Positions 17,825-29,097 of a DNA stretch of 64,000 nucleotides are shown in pieces. The stretch is taken from NCBI RefSeq assembly GCF_000255655.1, contig NZ_JH636434.1:356977-420976 (forward strand), given 5' to 3'. The first letter of the stretch is position 1; the number at the start of each line of letters is the position of its first letter. The translations under genes were made by a program, and so were the position numbers. This DNA is from Schlesneria paludicola DSM 18645 (GTDB lineage Bacteria > Planctomycetota > Planctomycetia > Planctomycetales > Planctomycetaceae). Below the pieces are notes generated by a model. That model worked only from the letters and a program-made list of their open reading frames with translations, was not told the origin of the DNA and made no database searches.

Positions 17825-19729
17825 ATGGCGATTCAAGAAAAAATTATCGGTATCGATCTGGGAACGACGAACTCCGTGGTTTCGGTCATGGAAGGTGGCG
17901 AAGTGAAGGTCATTGCCAACCAAGATGGCAATCGAATCACCCCGAGCGTCGTTGCGTATACAGAGAAAGGGGATCGACTGGTCGGTGACCCTGCGAAGCG
18001 ACAGGCGGTGACCAATCCCAAGAATACGATCTACTCGATCAAGCGATTCATGGGACGACGACACAACGAAGTCGAATCTGAAGAGAAGATGGTTCCCTAT
18101 AAAGTCGTGGGCGGCCCTACGGAATACGTCAAAGTGGAAGTTCACGGGAAGACGTACACTCCTCCCGAAGTTTCGGCGCAGGTTCTGCGCAAGCTGAAGG
18201 AATCGGCGGAAGCCTACCTCGGTCATACCTGCAGCCGTGCCGTGATCACGGTTCCAGCGTACTTCAACGATGCTCAGCGTCAGGCGACGAAAGACGCGGG
18301 CGAAATCGCTGGCCTGAAGGTCGAGCGAATCATCAATGAACCGACCGCGGCAGCATTGGCATATGGCCTGCAGAATAAAAAGAACGAAAAGATTGCGGTC
18401 TTCGACCTGGGCGGTGGGACGTTCGACGTTTCGGTTCTGGAAGTCGATAACGAACTCGTGGAAGTGCTCAGCACCAACGGTGACACTCATCTTGGCGGTG
18501 ATGACTTCGACGAAGTGCTGATTAAGCACATCGCCGACAAGTTCCAGGCGGAACATGGCATCGATTTGCGCAAAGACGCGATGGCCTTGCAGCGGCTGCG
18601 CGAAGCGGCGGAAAAGGCCAAGAAGGAATTGTCGGGCCAACAGTCGACCGATATCAATCTGCCGTTCATCACGGCCGACGCGAGTGGTGCAAAGCACTTG
18701 CAGTTGACGGTGACCCGTGCCGAATTTGAACGAATGATCGATCACCTGGTCGAACGCTGCCGCAAACCGGTCGAGAACGCACTGCGCGATGCCAAGCTGT
18801 CACCCAGCCAGATTGATGAAGTCGTGCTGGTTGGTGGTTCGACTCGCGTGCCGAAGGTGCAAGAGTTCGTCAAGAAGATGTTTGGCGGCAAAGAACCGCA
18901 CCGAGGCGTGAACCCAGACGAAGTCGTTTCAATCGGGGCCGCGATTCAGGGCGGGATCATTTCGGGCGACGTCAAGGATATGGTTCTGCTTGACGTGACA
19001 CCGCTGTCGCTCGGTCTCGAAACCGAGGGTGGCGTGCTGACGGTGCTGATTGAACGCAACACCACGATTCCGAAGACGGCGACGCAGACATTCTCGACCG
19101 CTGCTGACGGACAGACCGCAGTGACGATCAGCGTGTACCAAGGTGAGCGTCCGATGGCTCGTGACAACCGTTTGTTGAACCAATTCAATCTCGAAGGCAT
19201 TCTGCCGGCACCTCGCGGTACGCCGAAGATTGAAGTGACGTTTGATATCGATGTGAACGGGATTCTTAACGTCAAAGCCAAAGACCAGGCCACAGGCAAA
19301 GAACACTCGGTCAAAATCGAAAACTCGAGCGGACTGGATTCATCTGAAATCGAAAAGATGAAGAAGGATGCGGAATCGCATGCCGCGGAAGACAAGCACC
19401 GACGCGAACTGGCGGAAGCCAAGAACAAGGCGTCAACCTCGGTCTATGAAGTCGAAAAAATCCTGAAGGAACATGGTGCGAAACTGGATGCCGCGTCGAA
19501 GGGTGCGGTTGAAGCGAGCATCGAAAAGGTGAAAGCGGCTGAAAAGGGCGAAGATATCGCGGCAATCAACTCGGCTGTCGATGGGCTGCAGCAAGCCAGT
19601 ATGGCGTTGAGCCAGCACATGCAAAGTGCCGCTGGAGCAGCGGCCGGCGGGGCAGCTCCCGAACCGTCTGCGAATGGCGGCAAGCCCGATGAAGAAGTCA
19701 TTGACGCCGAATTTGAAAAGAAAAGTTAA
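17825..19729 (+). CDS. dnaK: Chaperone protein DnaK (Hsp70)
   Basis: A full-length 634-residue Hsp70. The ATPase domain shows [12 protein letters not shown] near residue 8, [19 protein letters not shown] near 140, [15 protein letters not shown] near 195 and [13 protein letters not shown] near 340. The interdomain linker [17 protein letters not shown] segment ([18 protein letters not shown]) and the substrate-binding domain follow, and the end is the typical [11 protein letters not shown]. It folds client proteins with DnaJ and GrpE, neither of which is encoded in this window, and works with ClpB, whose gene follows. A GGAGA sequence precedes ATG 17825. The long antisense frame at 17819-18745 is a shadow. 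Confidence 0.98.
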   Translation: MAIQEKIIGIDLGTTNSVVSVMEGGEVKVIANQDGNRITPSVVAYTEKGDRLVGDPAKRQAVTNPKNTIYSIKRFMGRRHNEVESEEKMVPYKVVGGPTEYVKVEVHGKTYTPPEVSAQVLRKLKESAEAYLGHTCSRAVITVPAYFNDAQRQATKDAGEIAGLKVERIINEPTAAALAYGLQNKKNEKIAVFDLGGGTFDVSVLEVDNELVEVLSTNGDTHLGGDDFDEVLIKHIADKFQAEHGIDLRKDAMALQRLREAAEKAKKELSGQQSTDINLPFITADASGAKHLQLTVTRAEFERMIDHLVERCRKPVENALRDAKLSPSQIDEVVLVGGSTRVPKVQEFVKKMFGGKEPHRGVNPDEVVSIGAAIQGGIISGDVKDMVLLDVTPLSLGLETEGGVLTVLIERNTTIPKTATQTFSTAADGQTAVTISVYQGERPMARDNRLLNQFNLEGILPAPRGTPKIEVTFDIDVNGILNVKAKDQATGKEHSVKIENSSGLDSSEIEKMKKDAESHAAEDKHRRELAEAKNKASTSVYEVEKILKEHGAKLDAASKGAVEASIEKVKAAEKGEDIAAINSAVDGLQQASMALSQHMQSAAGAAAGGAAPEPSANGGKPDEEVIDAEFEKKS

Positions 19730-19738
19730 GGCGGGCTA

Positions 19739-19764
19739 GTGGCACAATGACTCTATTGTGGCAC
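19739..19764 (+). other. Hairpin in the dnaK-clpB gap
   Basis: Arms 19739-19748 and 19755-19764 pair at nine of ten positions around a six-base loop, ten bases after the dnaK stop codon. It lacks a T run and is followed 13 bases later by a second, perfect hairpin. It may stabilise the dnaK message end or attenuate read-through into clpB. Confidence 0.5.
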
Positions 19765-19776
19765 GTTCAAAGAATT

Positions 19777-19804
19777 CGCTCGCAGGCTCATTTGCCTGCG
19801 AGCG
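19777..19804 (+). terminator. Perfect 11-bp hairpin between dnaK and clpB
   Basis: Arms 19777-19787 and 19794-19804 are perfectly complementary around the loop TCATTT. There is no T run afterwards, so it is not a classical intrinsic terminator; partial termination or mRNA processing between the two chaperone genes is more likely. It ends 70 bases before the clpB start. Confidence 0.5.
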
Positions 19805-19873
19805 CGAGTTCAACGATGTGCCATTTCAGAATTGAAGTTCCACGAAAACGTCTCGCCTGAAGGAGGATTAACG

Positions 19874-22489
19874 ATGGCATTTCGTCCCGACAAATTGACG
19901 GTGAAAGCCCAGGAAGCCCTTCAATCGGCGCAGCAATCTGCAGAGTCGCAAGGGCACGCGCAACTCGTGCCCTTGCACCTGCTCAAAGCATTGCTCGACG
20001 AACAAGGCGGGATTGTCAAACCGTTACTCGAAAAGGTTGGAATTCGCGTCCCGCAATTGCGCGGGATCGTTGAAGCCGATCTTGCAAAGTTGCCCCGCAG
20101 TTCAGGGGGGGGACAGACCGGAGCCAGTCAGGCCATCCGACAAGTGCTCGATAAAGCGGCCGATCAGGCCGACGCGATGAAGGATGCCTTCGTCTCAACC
20201 GAGCATTTGCTGATCGCCTTAACACTGGTCGACGATCAGGCTCAGCGTGTTCTGAAGCTGAATGGTGTCACCGAAGCCGATGTCTTGAGTGCACTCAAGA
20301 CCGTCCGTGGGTCTCAGTCTGTTACCGATCAGAACCCCGAAGACAAGTACCAGGCACTCGAAAAGTATGGAAAGGATCTGGTTGCGCTCGCTCAAGCCGG
20401 CAAGATCGATCCTGTCATTGGCCGGGACCAGGAAATACGCCGTGTGATTCAAGTCCTGTCGCGCCGTCGAAAGAACAATCCGGTTCTGATTGGTGACGCC
20501 GGTGTCGGGAAAACCGCGATTGTCGAAGGTCTGGCCCACCGCATCGTGATGGGTGACGTTCCCCAGAATCTGAAAGACAAACGGGTCATCGCGCTCGACA
20601 TGGGGGCGCTGATCGCCGGGGCCAAGTACCGCGGTGAATTTGAAGATCGCCTGAAAGCCGTGCTCAAGGAAGTGTCCGAGGCCGACGGACGCGTGATTCT
20701 GTTCATCGACGAGTTGCATACAGTTGTCGGTGCCGGTGCATCCGAAGGGGCGATGGACGCGGCGAATCTTTTGAAGCCGGCGCTGGCGCGCGGCGAACTA
20801 CACTGCGTCGGTGCAACAACACTGGACGAATACCGGAAGTCGATCGAAAAAGATCCGGCGCTTGAACGACGATTCCAGCCTGTACTGGTGAACGAACCAA
20901 GCGTCGAGGACACCATTTCGATTCTGCGTGGCCTCAAGTCTCGCTATGAGTCGCATCACGGCGTGCGCATTACCGACGATGCCTTGATCGCCGCGGCCAC
21001 CCTCTCCGATCGTTATATCAATGATCGATTTCTGCCCGATAAGGCGATCGACCTGGTCGACGAAGCCGCCAGTAAATTGCGGATGGAAATGGATTCGATG
21101 CCGGCAGAGATTGATGAAGCGACTCGTCAATTGACGCGAATGCAAATCGAAGCGGCAGCACTCTCGCAAGAATCGAGCGCCGACAGCAAGACGCGATTGC
21201 AGGATCTTCGTCGGCAAATCGCCGATCGAGAAGAGAGCGTTAATGCGCTCAAGGCTCGCTGGCAGACCGAAAAGGATGCACTCACCTCGATCCGTCCGCT
21301 CAAGGAAGAAATCGAAAAGCTCAATACCGCCTATGAACAGGCCTTTTCGCAGGCTCAACGCACAAATTCGAACGATGACTTTGTCAAAGCGTTTGATGTT
21401 GAGAAAAAGCTGAAGGATGTTCGCCAGCGATTGGCGAAGGCAGAAGAACGTGCGTCTCAGGTTGGTGGAGATGAGGGGCAGCGCTTGCTGCGTGAAGAAG
21501 TGACTCAAGAGGACGTAGCAAAGGTGGTCGGCACCTGGACGGGAATTCCGGTCTCGCGACTGCTGCAAACGGAGAAGACGAAATTGCTCGAGATGGAAGA
21601 CCATATCCATCGCCGCATGATCGATCAGTCCGAAGCAGTGACGGCCGTCGCGAACGCCGTCCGCAGATCGCGATCAGGCTTGCAGGATCCCCATCGACCG
21701 ATTGGTTCGTTCATTTTCCTTGGTCCAACCGGTGTCGGAAAGACGGAACTGTGCAAGGCACTTGCCGAGTTCTTATTCGACGACGAACGAGCGATGGTGC
21801 GGATCGACATGAGCGAATTCATGGAGAAGCATTCCGTCGCACGATTGATCGGTGCTCCTCCGGGGTATGTCGGATACGAAGAAGGGGGCAAGCTGACGGA
21901 GGCGGTTCGCCGCAGGCCGTACTCTGTTTTGTTGCTCGACGAAATCGAGAAGGCACATCGGGACGTCTTCAACGTGCTACTGCAGTTGCTCGACGATGGC
22001 CGGTTGACGGATAGTCACGGCCGGACGGTCGACTTCACCAATACGATCGTGGTGATGACGTCGAACATCGGCAGCCAGACGATCATGGATCTGACCGACA
22101 AGGAAGACGACAAAGAAATTCAGCGTCGAGTCCTTCAAGCATTACGAAAAGAGTTCTTACCCGAATTCTTGAATCGCGTTGACGAAGTCATTGTGTTCCA
22201 CCCCCTAGGCAAGAACGAGATTCGCCAAATCGTCGATCTGCAACTGGTACGGCTCGAAAAACGGCTTGAGGAAAACGGCTTCACGCTGGTCGTGACCGAT
22301 GCGGCCAGAAAGCAACTAGCGGAAGAAGGTTACGATCCTGTGTACGGTGCGCGTCCGTTGAAGCGCGTGATCCAGCAGCGGCTTCAGAATGAACTGGCCA
22401 ACGCAATCCTTGGCGGCGATTTCGCTGAGGGCGCGACGATTACGATCGATGTGCAGAACGGAGATTTCACGTTCGGCGGGTCAATTTGA
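19874..22489 (+). CDS. clpB: Disaggregating chaperone ClpB (Hsp100)
   Basis: An 871-residue AAA+ disaggregase. The N domain (about 1-145) opens with [14 protein letters not shown]. The first ATPase ring has Walker [10 protein letters not shown] near residue 200 and [14 protein letters not shown]. The long coiled-coil M domain that contacts DnaK lies around 400-520 with many Glu, Arg and Leu. The second ring has [10 protein letters not shown] near 610 and [13 protein letters not shown] with the pore tyrosine. No ClpP-binding loop is expected or seen. AAGGAGG lies directly upstream of ATG 19874, better than the longer frame from 19832. Its position behind dnaK fits a shared heat-shock role in rescuing aggregated proteins. 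Confidence 0.98.
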   Translation: MAFRPDKLTVKAQEALQSAQQSAESQGHAQLVPLHLLKALLDEQGGIVKPLLEKVGIRVPQLRGIVEADLAKLPRSSGGGQTGASQAIRQVLDKAADQADAMKDAFVSTEHLLIALTLVDDQAQRVLKLNGVTEADVLSALKTVRGSQSVTDQNPEDKYQALEKYGKDLVALAQAGKIDPVIGRDQEIRRVIQVLSRRRKNNPVLIGDAGVGKTAIVEGLAHRIVMGDVPQNLKDKRVIALDMGALIAGAKYRGEFEDRLKAVLKEVSEADGRVILFIDELHTVVGAGASEGAMDAANLLKPALARGELHCVGATTLDEYRKSIEKDPALERRFQPVLVNEPSVEDTISILRGLKSRYESHHGVRITDDALIAAATLSDRYINDRFLPDKAIDLVDEAASKLRMEMDSMPAEIDEATRQLTRMQIEAAALSQESSADSKTRLQDLRRQIADREESVNALKARWQTEKDALTSIRPLKEEIEKLNTAYEQAFSQAQRTNSNDDFVKAFDVEKKLKDVRQRLAKAEERASQVGGDEGQRLLREEVTQEDVAKVVGTWTGIPVSRLLQTEKTKLLEMEDHIHRRMIDQSEAVTAVANAVRRSRSGLQDPHRPIGSFIFLGPTGVGKTELCKALAEFLFDDERAMVRIDMSEFMEKHSVARLIGAPPGYVGYEEGGKLTEAVRRRPYSVLLLDEIEKAHRDVFNVLLQLLDDGRLTDSHGRTVDFTNTIVVMTSNIGSQTIMDLTDKEDDKEIQRRVLQALRKEFLPEFLNRVDEVIVFHPLGKNEIRQIVDLQLVRLEKRLEENGFTLVVTDAARKQLAEEGYDPVYGARPLKRVIQQRLQNELANAILGGDFAEGATITIDVQNGDFTFGGSI

Positions 22490-22502
22490 TGATGCGAGCA
22501 CA

Positions 22503-22539
22503 AGCGGGATGGCTCACGCAGTTTGCCCATCCCGCTTTT
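22503..22539 (+). terminator. Terminator after clpB
   Basis: Arms 22503-22512 and 22527-22536 pair perfectly over ten positions around a 14-base loop, followed by a short T run. It lies 14 bases after the clpB stop. Because gatC converges from the other side, it could also block antisense read-through. Confidence 0.75.
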
Positions 22540-22661
22540 CAGCAGCATGCAGGCCAAGTGCGAAGCTTCCTATTCGGGAAAACAACCGCGATGGTGTCGT
22601 CTCTGAAGACGATGCGGTCTCCCCCTTCCTGCGCGACCAAGCCGTGCCATGTCGATTGACG

Positions 22662-22955
22662 TCACTCGCCGTCGATGATGGCTGGTACCAGGAAACACTC
22701 ACCGTCTGTCTGGGGCGCATTCGAGAGTGCTGCCGGCCGTTCAAGAGACGGAACGAGCGTATCCGCGCGCAGCACATTCTGCAGCTCAACGGCATGCACC
22801 ATCGGAGCAACACCTGTCGTGTCGACTTCGTTCAGAATCTGAACGTATCCGATCATCGCGCGAAGATCGTGCGCAAGAGAATCGAGTTCGTCTTCCGTGA
22901 CCTTTAGACGAGCAAGCCCCGCCACTTTTCGTACATCGTCGCGCGACAATTCCAT
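22662..22955 (-). CDS. gatC: Aspartyl/glutamyl-tRNA amidotransferase subunit C
   Basis: A 97-residue GatC. The opening LSRDDVRKVAGLARLKVTEDE is the family signature, and the C-terminal stretch LRADTLVPSLERPAALSNAP matches the LREDEV-x-x-S-L-R-E-x-x-L-x-NAP region. With GatA and GatB it converts misacylated Glu-tRNA(Gln) or Asp-tRNA(Asn) to the amidated form. GatA and GatB are not encoded in the window, so the subunits are split, although gatA commonly follows gatC. It lies 80 bases downstream of rpmB on the same strand and may share its transcript. ATG 22955 is the start. Confidence 0.92.
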   Translation of the reverse strand: MELSRDDVRKVAGLARLKVTEDELDSLAHDLRAMIGYVQILNEVDTTGVAPMVHAVELQNVLRADTLVPSLERPAALSNAPQTDGECFLVPAIIDGE

Positions 22956-23035
22956 GGTGCTTCCAACTGGCAGTTCTTGGCTACCGGAAGTGACCGCGCC
23001 GGCAAATCCTTGATGCCGACGCGTCAGCGCGAGGA

Positions 23036-23296
23036 TTACTCAGCTTCGATCGTGAATGGCTTCTTGACCACTCGCTTCACAACCAGGCCGGAACGCAAGC
23101 ACTGTACGCAGACGCGAACGCGCTTCGACGTTTCGCCGGTCTGCATGCGCAGCGACTGCAAGTTTGGACGGAACCAACGCTTGGTGATACCTGTCGTTTT
23201 ACGACCGTTACCGCCCAAGTACTTGGCCTTACCGCGTTCCACTTTTTGGTTGCCGCGAACCGGCTTCTTCTGACAAATCGCGCATTCGGAACCCAT
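23036..23296 (-). CDS. rpmB: 50S ribosomal protein L28
   Basis: An 86-residue L28. ATG 23296 is the start, giving MGSECAICQKKPVRGNQ; the frame is open further upstream but that part is not ribosomal. The central TKRWFRPNLQSLR is the conserved rRNA-binding segment. It is the zinc-binding (C plus) form, with CAIC near the N-terminus and CVQC near residue 65, where many bacteria carry a C-minus copy. The protein is somewhat long at the C-terminus with a KRVVKKPF tail. The gene precedes gatC on the minus strand and is divergent from the dioxygenase gene. Confidence 0.95.
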   Translation of the reverse strand: MGSECAICQKKPVRGNQKVERGKAKYLGGNGRKTTGITKRWFRPNLQSLRMQTGETSKRVRVCVQCLRSGLVVKRVVKKPFTIEAE

Positions 23297-23503
23297 GACA
23301 ACCTCAAATCGCGTTCGTAATTCTCGTCGGGAAGGCCACTTACCAAAACGGACCTTAGGGGAGGAAGAAGTATAACTATCGCCACGCGGGTTGCAAGTTG
23401 AACCGAATTCGACTTCGCCGAAAACATTCACTTTAGCTTCTTTGACTGGCTGAATATACTCAAATCATGGATGGTTCGTGGTTTATGCCAACTGGAGTCG
23501 CTC

Positions 23504-24346
23504 ATGTCCGCGCCTGCGCCAACCGAATTCAAAGCCGTTCTCGACCCGACAGAGCTATCAAAGCTTCCCCGGGATCTCAATTTTCATCCCGTCCGCAACG
23601 ATTCGCCCAAGGTTTTGACGAAGGATCAGATTGAGCAGTTCAATCGCGAAGGATATGTCGCGGGCCTTCGAGTTTACTCCACGACCGAAATCGCAAGTCT
23701 TCGCCAATACTTCGATGAGCTTCTGGCCAAAGTTATCGCAGCAGGCGGGGACAGTTACTCCATCAGCTCCGCGCACTTGAAGTACGGACGTGTCTGGGAC
23801 ATCGTGACGAACGCCAAGATCGTCGCCTGTGTGCGCGACCTGCTGGGCGAAAACGTGGTCGGCTGGGGATCACACTTTTTCTGCAAGATGCCGAGAGACG
23901 GAAAACAAGTTGCCTGGCATCAGGATTCGAGCTACTGGCCGCTGACGCCGTCAAAAGCGGTCACGGCGTGGCTCGCCATTGACGACGCCGATGTCGAAAA
24001 TGCCTGCATGCGGTTTGTTTCAGGCTCGCATCACCACGGTGCAATGACGTTCCGCCCCAGCGATCCCAAGGAACACAACGTTCTCAATCAGACGATCGAG
24101 AACGTCGAGCAGTACGGTCATTTTGTCGACGATTGCTTGAAAGCGGGCGAAATCTCGCTGCATTCGGACCTGCTGCTGCACGGATCGAACGCCAATATGT
24201 CGGATCGCCGACGCTGCGGCTTGACGCTGCGATACGCACCGGCGGACGTTCACGCGTACATGGATTGGAACCAGAAGGGCGTGTGGGTAAGTGGAAGTGA
24301 TCCATCTGGCCACTGGTCCAATCGTCCGCGCCCAACAGCCGAATGA
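23504..24346 (+). CDS. Phytanoyl-CoA dioxygenase family protein
   Basis: A 280-residue Fe(II)/2-oxoglutarate oxygenase. The metal triad is visible: H139 and D141 in WHQDSSYW and H226 in LLLHGSN. Arginines in NMSDRRRCGLTLRY (235-243) are placed to bind 2-oxoglutarate. The N-terminal LTKDQIEQFNREGYVAGLRVY is the typical family opening. Family members hydroxylate or halogenate varied substrates, and planctomycetes carry many of them, so the substrate is unknown. ATG 23504 has GGAG nine bases upstream. It converges on nadE, with 35 bases between the stop codons. Confidence 0.9.
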   Translation: MSAPAPTEFKAVLDPTELSKLPRDLNFHPVRNDSPKVLTKDQIEQFNREGYVAGLRVYSTTEIASLRQYFDELLAKVIAAGGDSYSISSAHLKYGRVWDIVTNAKIVACVRDLLGENVVGWGSHFFCKMPRDGKQVAWHQDSSYWPLTPSKAVTAWLAIDDADVENACMRFVSGSHHHGAMTFRPSDPKEHNVLNQTIENVEQYGHFVDDCLKAGEISLHSDLLLHGSNANMSDRRRCGLTLRYAPADVHAYMDWNQKGVWVSGSDPSGHWSNRPRPTAE

Positions 24347-24381
24347 AGCTGATTGAGCGAGTTTTTCCGGGTGCCGCCGTA

Positions 24382-26043
24382 CTATTCGATCTCGAATCGC
24401 GCGGCCATCGGCATGCGGCGTCCGCTGCCGAAAGCGCGTTCCGATAGCTTGATACCGGGCGGCATCTGGCGGCGCTTGTACTCGTTTCGGTCCAGTTTCT
24501 TTGCGACCCAGCGAACGGTTTCGATCGGAAACCGTTTTCCCAAGGTGGCGACCGACTCTTCTCGTTCGATCAAACCCTCGAGTATTCCATCCAGAATGGG
24601 ATAGGGCGGCAGCGTATCCTGATCGAACTGGTCTGGTGCCAGTTCGGCACTGGGGGCTTTCGTGATCACGTTGCGCGGAATCACTTCGCGGCATTCCCGT
24701 GTTTCGTTGATGTATTCGCAGATGGCATACACGTCGCGTTTGAAGAGATCTGCCAGTACGGCGAAGCCTCCCGCCATGTCGCCGTACAAGGTGCAGTAGC
24801 CGACGGCAAGTTCACTCTTGTTTCCCGTCGCCAGCGGCAGCCAACCATGGTGATTGCTGCGTATCATCACAATCGCTCCTCGAATCCGAGCCTGCAAGTT
24901 CTGATCGGCGAGCCCCGCCGGGGCGGAGGCCAAGTCGTCGCCGGCGAGTGGCAGCAGCTCATACGCTTTGTGGACAGTGTCGATCGGGACAACCTGGGCG
25001 TCGATTCCTAATCGATCGGCCAGAGCCTTCGAGTCGTCAATACTATGTCCAGTACTGTAGCGGCTGGGCATCATGATCCCATGGACGTTGCTGGCTCCGC
25101 AGGCCTGTGCTGCGATGTAGGCCGCCAACGTGCTGTCGACGCCGCCCGACAGACCAAGCACGCAGCCTGTAAACCCGGACTTGCGCATGTAGTCTTTCAG
25201 GCCCAGGATGAGTGCATCGAGTAATTGAGCGGGGACTGGCATTGGAACGTCATGCGGCGGTGATGGAAGCTGCTTGAGGTCAATCACCGTGAAATCATCG
25301 GCGAACCCCTTGAGTCGCGCGACCTTTACCCCCTTGGCGTCGAACACAACGCTATGTCCATCAAAGACCAGATCGTCGTTCCCGCCGACTTCGTTCACGA
25401 ACAGGAACGGGACCTTGTGTCGCTGGCTATGCCGCCGCAGAATCCCATCGCGACGAACAGTCTTGTTGACCTCAAATGGGCTCGCCGAGACATTGATGAG
25501 GACCTGTGCACCGCCTTTTGCCAGTTCGGCGATGGGGTCTGGAAAACTCATCGGATCGGTATGATGGAACGTGTCAGGCTCGCCCCACCAGGCATCTTCA
25601 CAGATATGCAGGCCAATCTTGACGCCTTTGAATTCGATCGGCGCGACACGGTCCGCCGGGCGAAAATAACGTCGCTCATCAAAGACGTCATAATTGGGCA
25701 GCAGCATCTTGTGGACGGTTGCGAGGATTTTTCCGTCGCAGAGCAGGCTGGCGGCGTTTGCAGTACGGCCAGACGGAACTTGCCAATGCGTCGGATGACC
25801 AAGGATGATTCCGATTCCGGGTGGTATCGCTGCCGCAAGCTTTTCCACCGCGATGTCGCACGCCGCCGCAAACCCCTCGCGTAACAGCAAATCCTTCGGC
25901 GGGTAGCCGCAGACCACCAGTTCCGAGAACACAACCAGATCGGCACCGACGGTCACGGCCCGTTGTGTGGCTTCCAGAATCAACTGGCTGTTTCCCGTGA
26001 GATCCCCCACGGTGGGATTCAACTGAGCGAGAGCAATCTTCAT
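24382..26043 (-). CDS. nadE: Glutamine-dependent NAD+ synthetase
   Basis: A 553-residue enzyme that makes NAD+ from deamido-NAD+, ATP and glutamine. The N-terminal third is a nitrilase-type glutaminase domain ([18 protein letters not shown]), with catalytic lysine in [12 protein letters not shown] and cysteine in [10 protein letters not shown]. The C-terminal synthetase domain shows the P-loop [13 protein letters not shown] near residue 300 and [16 protein letters not shown] further on. Thus the protein generates its own ammonia. ATG 26043 is chosen because the conserved region begins there; the frame is open to 26109. It is separated from the glutamine synthetase gene upstream by a strong terminator, so it has its own promoter. 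Confidence 0.95.
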   Translation of the reverse strand: MKIALAQLNPTVGDLTGNSQLILEATQRAVTVGADLVVFSELVVCGYPPKDLLLREGFAAACDIAVEKLAAAIPPGIGIILGHPTHWQVPSGRTANAASLLCDGKILATVHKMLLPNYDVFDERRYFRPADRVAPIEFKGVKIGLHICEDAWWGEPDTFHHTDPMSFPDPIAELAKGGAQVLINVSASPFEVNKTVRRDGILRRHSQRHKVPFLFVNEVGGNDDLVFDGHSVVFDAKGVKVARLKGFADDFTVIDLKQLPSPPHDVPMPVPAQLLDALILGLKDYMRKSGFTGCVLGLSGGVDSTLAAYIAAQACGASNVHGIMMPSRYSTGHSIDDSKALADRLGIDAQVVPIDTVHKAYELLPLAGDDLASAPAGLADQNLQARIRGAIVMIRSNHHGWLPLATGNKSELAVGYCTLYGDMAGGFAVLADLFKRDVYAICEYINETRECREVIPRNVITKAPSAELAPDQFDQDTLPPYPILDGILEGLIEREESVATLGKRFPIETVRWVAKKLDRNEYKRRQMPPGIKLSERAFGSGRRMPMAARFEIE

Positions 26044-26241
26044 GGCCAAGTGTTTTCCGGTTGGCAGGCAAATCAGCGGAGACTGAGAGATTGTTACCGT
26101 ATTCTCCACGGGCAGTCGAGTGCCCCGATCGGGTGAAAATCACATCGAGTATTCACCTTGAGCCGAAAACGTATCGTTGGTTCGCCTGAGGGCGATGTTC
26201 TGTGCGGATGACGCCATATTTTCGAGGTTCTGGTAAAAGAA

Positions 26242-26272
26242 AATGGCCCGAGACTTGAGGTCTCGGGCCATT
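26242..26272 (-). terminator. Terminator after the glutamine synthetase gene
   Basis: Arms 26242-26254 and 26260-26272 are perfectly complementary over 13 bases around a five-base loop. On the minus strand it is followed by a T-rich stretch, so it terminates the glutamine synthetase transcript about 100 bases after its stop. The 325 bases between nadE and this gene hold no other feature I can see. Confidence 0.88.
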
Positions 26273-26368
26273 CAGGTTCGTTCATCTCAGGGGCTTGTTC
26301 CTGATGGAGATGCCGCCTGTCGGCCAGCGGTCGGCCCATCGGGGCGAGTCCACTGCGTTCCGATCAGA

Positions 26369-28570
26369 TCACTTGATGAACAGCATTTCCTGGTACGTTG
26401 GCAGTGGCCAGTGATCGTCGGCAACGATTGTTTCAAGTTCGTCGACGACAGCACGCACGGCATCCATGGCTGGCTTGACCTTCAACGCACAGCGTTCGGC
26501 CGCCTTTTTCGGATTGCTGACGCCGTGTCCGCCGTGACCACCTTCTTCGTTCAAGTGTTCCAACGCAGCCGTCTTTTCGTTCAACGTCTTGATCAATCCG
26601 CTCAGCTTGATCAGCAACGCGGCGTCGAAGTCGACTCCTGCTGCCTTGCAGTTTGCAGACGCGGCAGCGAGTTCCGACTGGTATCGGACGGCGGCTGGGT
26701 AGATGATCGTCTTCGCGATTTCATGCGTGATGCGTGCTTCGACATTCAGCGTCAACACGTACTGCTCGAAGTAGATCTCTTCGCGGCTCGCAACTTCACG
26801 AGGGGTCAAGACTTTGTACTTTTCCATCATCGACACGACGGCGGGATCGGTGATGGCGGGAAGTGCATCGATCGTCTGCTTATTGTTTGGCAGGCCGCGT
26901 TTCTTGGCTTCGGCATGCCATTCTTCCGAGTAACCGTCGCCGTTGAACACCACGGAGCCATGTTCGTTGATGATCGATTTGAGCAGCGTCTGGACCGAGC
27001 TGGCAAGCTTCGCTGGATCGCCGCCGGTGGACTTCTCCAGTTCCGTTGCGATGTAATCGAGAGATTCTGTCATGATCGTATTCAACGCCACCAGCGGTCC
27101 CGACAGTGACTGACTTGAACCGACAGCACGGAATTCGAACTTGTTGCCGGTGAAGGCGAACGGGCTGGTGCGGTTTCGATCGCCAGCATCTTTCGGCAAT
27201 GGAGGCAGCGTGTCGACACCGACATTCATCAGCCCCGCTTGCTTGCTGCTCGATGCCGAACCGCTCTTCTTGATCTGCTCGAACACATCAGCAAGCTGTT
27301 CGCCAAGGAAGATCGAGATAATTGCCGGAGGAGCTTCATTGGCACCCAGGCGATGATCGTTGCCTGCGTGAGCCACGACGGCGCGTAGCAGTGCACTGTG
27401 TTTATGAACGGCACGAATCACTGCCGCACAGAAGACCAGGAACTGCATGTTTTCGTGCGGTGTCTTGCCCGGGTCGAGCAAGTTGCCTTGAACGGCATTT
27501 CCCAGCGACCAGTTCAGGTGCTTGCCCGAACCGTTAACGCCAGCAAATGGCTTTTCGTGCAGCAGGCATTCTAGACCGTACTTTGCGGCCACTTTCTTCA
27601 GTGTCAGCATCAACAATTGCTGATGGTCAGCAGCGACGTTCGCGTTTTCGTAGATCGGGGCGATTTCGTACTGGCTCGGAGCGACTTCGTTGTGACGCGT
27701 CTTGACGGGCACGCCTAACTTGAACAGTTCACGTTCCGTTTCGAGCATGCAAGCGAGGACGCGATCGGGAATCGCACCAAAGTACTGATCGCAGAATTCC
27801 TGTCCCTTGGGCGGCATGGCACCAAACAGGGTACGGCCGGCATTGATCAAGTCAGGGCGAGCAAAGAAGAAATTGCGGTCGATCAGGAAGTATTCTTGCT
27901 CGGGGCCGGCCGAGGCTGTGACGAGCGGAATGTTTTTATGTCCGAACAGCTTTAGCACGCGCTGTGCCTGGGTGTTCAACGCCTTCATCGATCGCAGCAA
28001 AGGCGTCTTCTTGTCGAGCGCTTCGCCGGTCCACGAGAAGAACGCGGTGGGAATGACCAGCGTGGTTCCATTCAGGTTTTCGAGAATGTAGGCAGGACTT
28101 GTCACGTCCCAAGCGGTATAGCCACGGGCTTCGAACGTGGCGCGGATGCCGCCTGAAGGGAAGCTGGAAGCGTCTGGTTCGCCCTGTGTCAGTGCTGATC
28201 CGCTGAATTCGTTGACGGCGCCGCCCAGGCCATCAGGGGCCAGGAAGCTGTCGTGCTTTTCAGCGGTCAGGCCCGTCAAGGGGTAGAAGACGTGCGCATA
28301 GTGCGTCGCCCCTTTTTCAATGGCCCAGTCTTTCATGGCAGCGGCGACGGTGTCCGCGACCGCGGGGTCAAGTGGCTCGCCGGATTCAATCGTCTTCATG
28401 ACGGATTTGAAGACGCTCTTAGGCAATCGGTCTTTCATCACCTTCGTGCTGAAGACATTCGAACCGAAGACCTCGGCCATCGTCGTCGCGGCGAAATTCA
28501 ATGGCTCGGAAAGGGCTTGGTACTTCGTAACTGCCTGGATTGCCTGAAAACGAGCCGTACTTCCACTCAT
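26369..28570 (-). CDS. glnN: Glutamine synthetase type III
   Basis: A 733-residue type III glutamine synthetase, much longer than the type I enzymes of about 470 residues. Recognisable are [19 protein letters not shown] near residue 33, the type III segment [13 protein letters not shown], the glutamate/ATP region [11 protein letters not shown], and [12 protein letters not shown] with the active-site NGSG-H. The catalytic reaction is ATP-dependent amidation of glutamate. ATG 28570 is taken as the start; a GTG at 28612 would add 14 residues. It is transcribed towards nadE, whose product consumes glutamine, but a terminator separates them. No PII or Ntr gene is nearby. Confidence 0.96.
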   Translation of the reverse strand: MSGSTARFQAIQAVTKYQALSEPLNFAATTMAEVFGSNVFSTKVMKDRLPKSVFKSVMKTIESGEPLDPAVADTVAAAMKDWAIEKGATHYAHVFYPLTGLTAEKHDSFLAPDGLGGAVNEFSGSALTQGEPDASSFPSGGIRATFEARGYTAWDVTSPAYILENLNGTTLVIPTAFFSWTGEALDKKTPLLRSMKALNTQAQRVLKLFGHKNIPLVTASAGPEQEYFLIDRNFFFARPDLINAGRTLFGAMPPKGQEFCDQYFGAIPDRVLACMLETERELFKLGVPVKTRHNEVAPSQYEIAPIYENANVAADHQQLLMLTLKKVAAKYGLECLLHEKPFAGVNGSGKHLNWSLGNAVQGNLLDPGKTPHENMQFLVFCAAVIRAVHKHSALLRAVVAHAGNDHRLGANEAPPAIISIFLGEQLADVFEQIKKSGSASSSKQAGLMNVGVDTLPPLPKDAGDRNRTSPFAFTGNKFEFRAVGSSQSLSGPLVALNTIMTESLDYIATELEKSTGGDPAKLASSVQTLLKSIINEHGSVVFNGDGYSEEWHAEAKKRGLPNNKQTIDALPAITDPAVVSMMEKYKVLTPREVASREEIYFEQYVLTLNVEARITHEIAKTIIYPAAVRYQSELAAASANCKAAGVDFDAALLIKLSGLIKTLNEKTAALEHLNEEGGHGGHGVSNPKKAAERCALKVKPAMDAVRAVVDELETIVADDHWPLPTYQEMLFIK

Positions 28571-29097
28571 AAGTTGTGCTTTCAAACTGGGGAACAAAGG
28601 ATTTAGCGCCACGAGGCCTCTGCTTTGCGAACTTCATGAGCAATCAGAATGCCAACGTCTAGACATCACGATGCGATCTATGAATTGAAATGACTTTAAC
28701 AGGATCTGTCGCTTCGGTCATCTCTCACTGCTTGCGTGCCGTGCTTTAAAATCATGCTTCAGTGCTCACGTTGTGTGCAGCATGTTCTGCGCGCGAGAAA
28801 ATCTCCGACAACATCGGCAGTAACGGTTTTGCGGCTCCACACGAACTGCGTCAGTTCGGACGAGTTGAGATTGCCAATTCTCATCAAGCCGATCGCAGAC
28901 GACGTGCCAATCGTTGCTGCTCTGCCCATGCAGTGCTACAACAGCTTGTGATCTTCGGTCGATGGCGGCAACAGGCTGCGAGATCACGAACTCGCTGACG
29001 ACGCGGCCTATGGCAAGTTCATGGCTGGGACGAAAGCCCATCTGATCTGAACCGCGGGCCGCGAAACAATCTTGCTCTGAGACGCACAGGAAAACCA
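28571..29097. other. Divergent intergenic region between glnN and the Mrp gene
   Basis: 527 bases that should contain the promoters of both divergent genes. Frames on either strand (for example 28736-28951 and 29008-29688) lack ribosome sites or overlap the Mrp gene antisense. No strong hairpin was seen. Confidence 0.5.

Noticed and set aside
17819..18745. Antisense frame of 308 residues over dnaK
   Set aside because: It is a reading-frame shadow of dnaK codons, and its translation has no protein family pattern.
19311..21972. Several antisense frames under dnaK and clpB
   Set aside because: Low-complexity or Arg/Ser-rich translations opposite well-supported genes.
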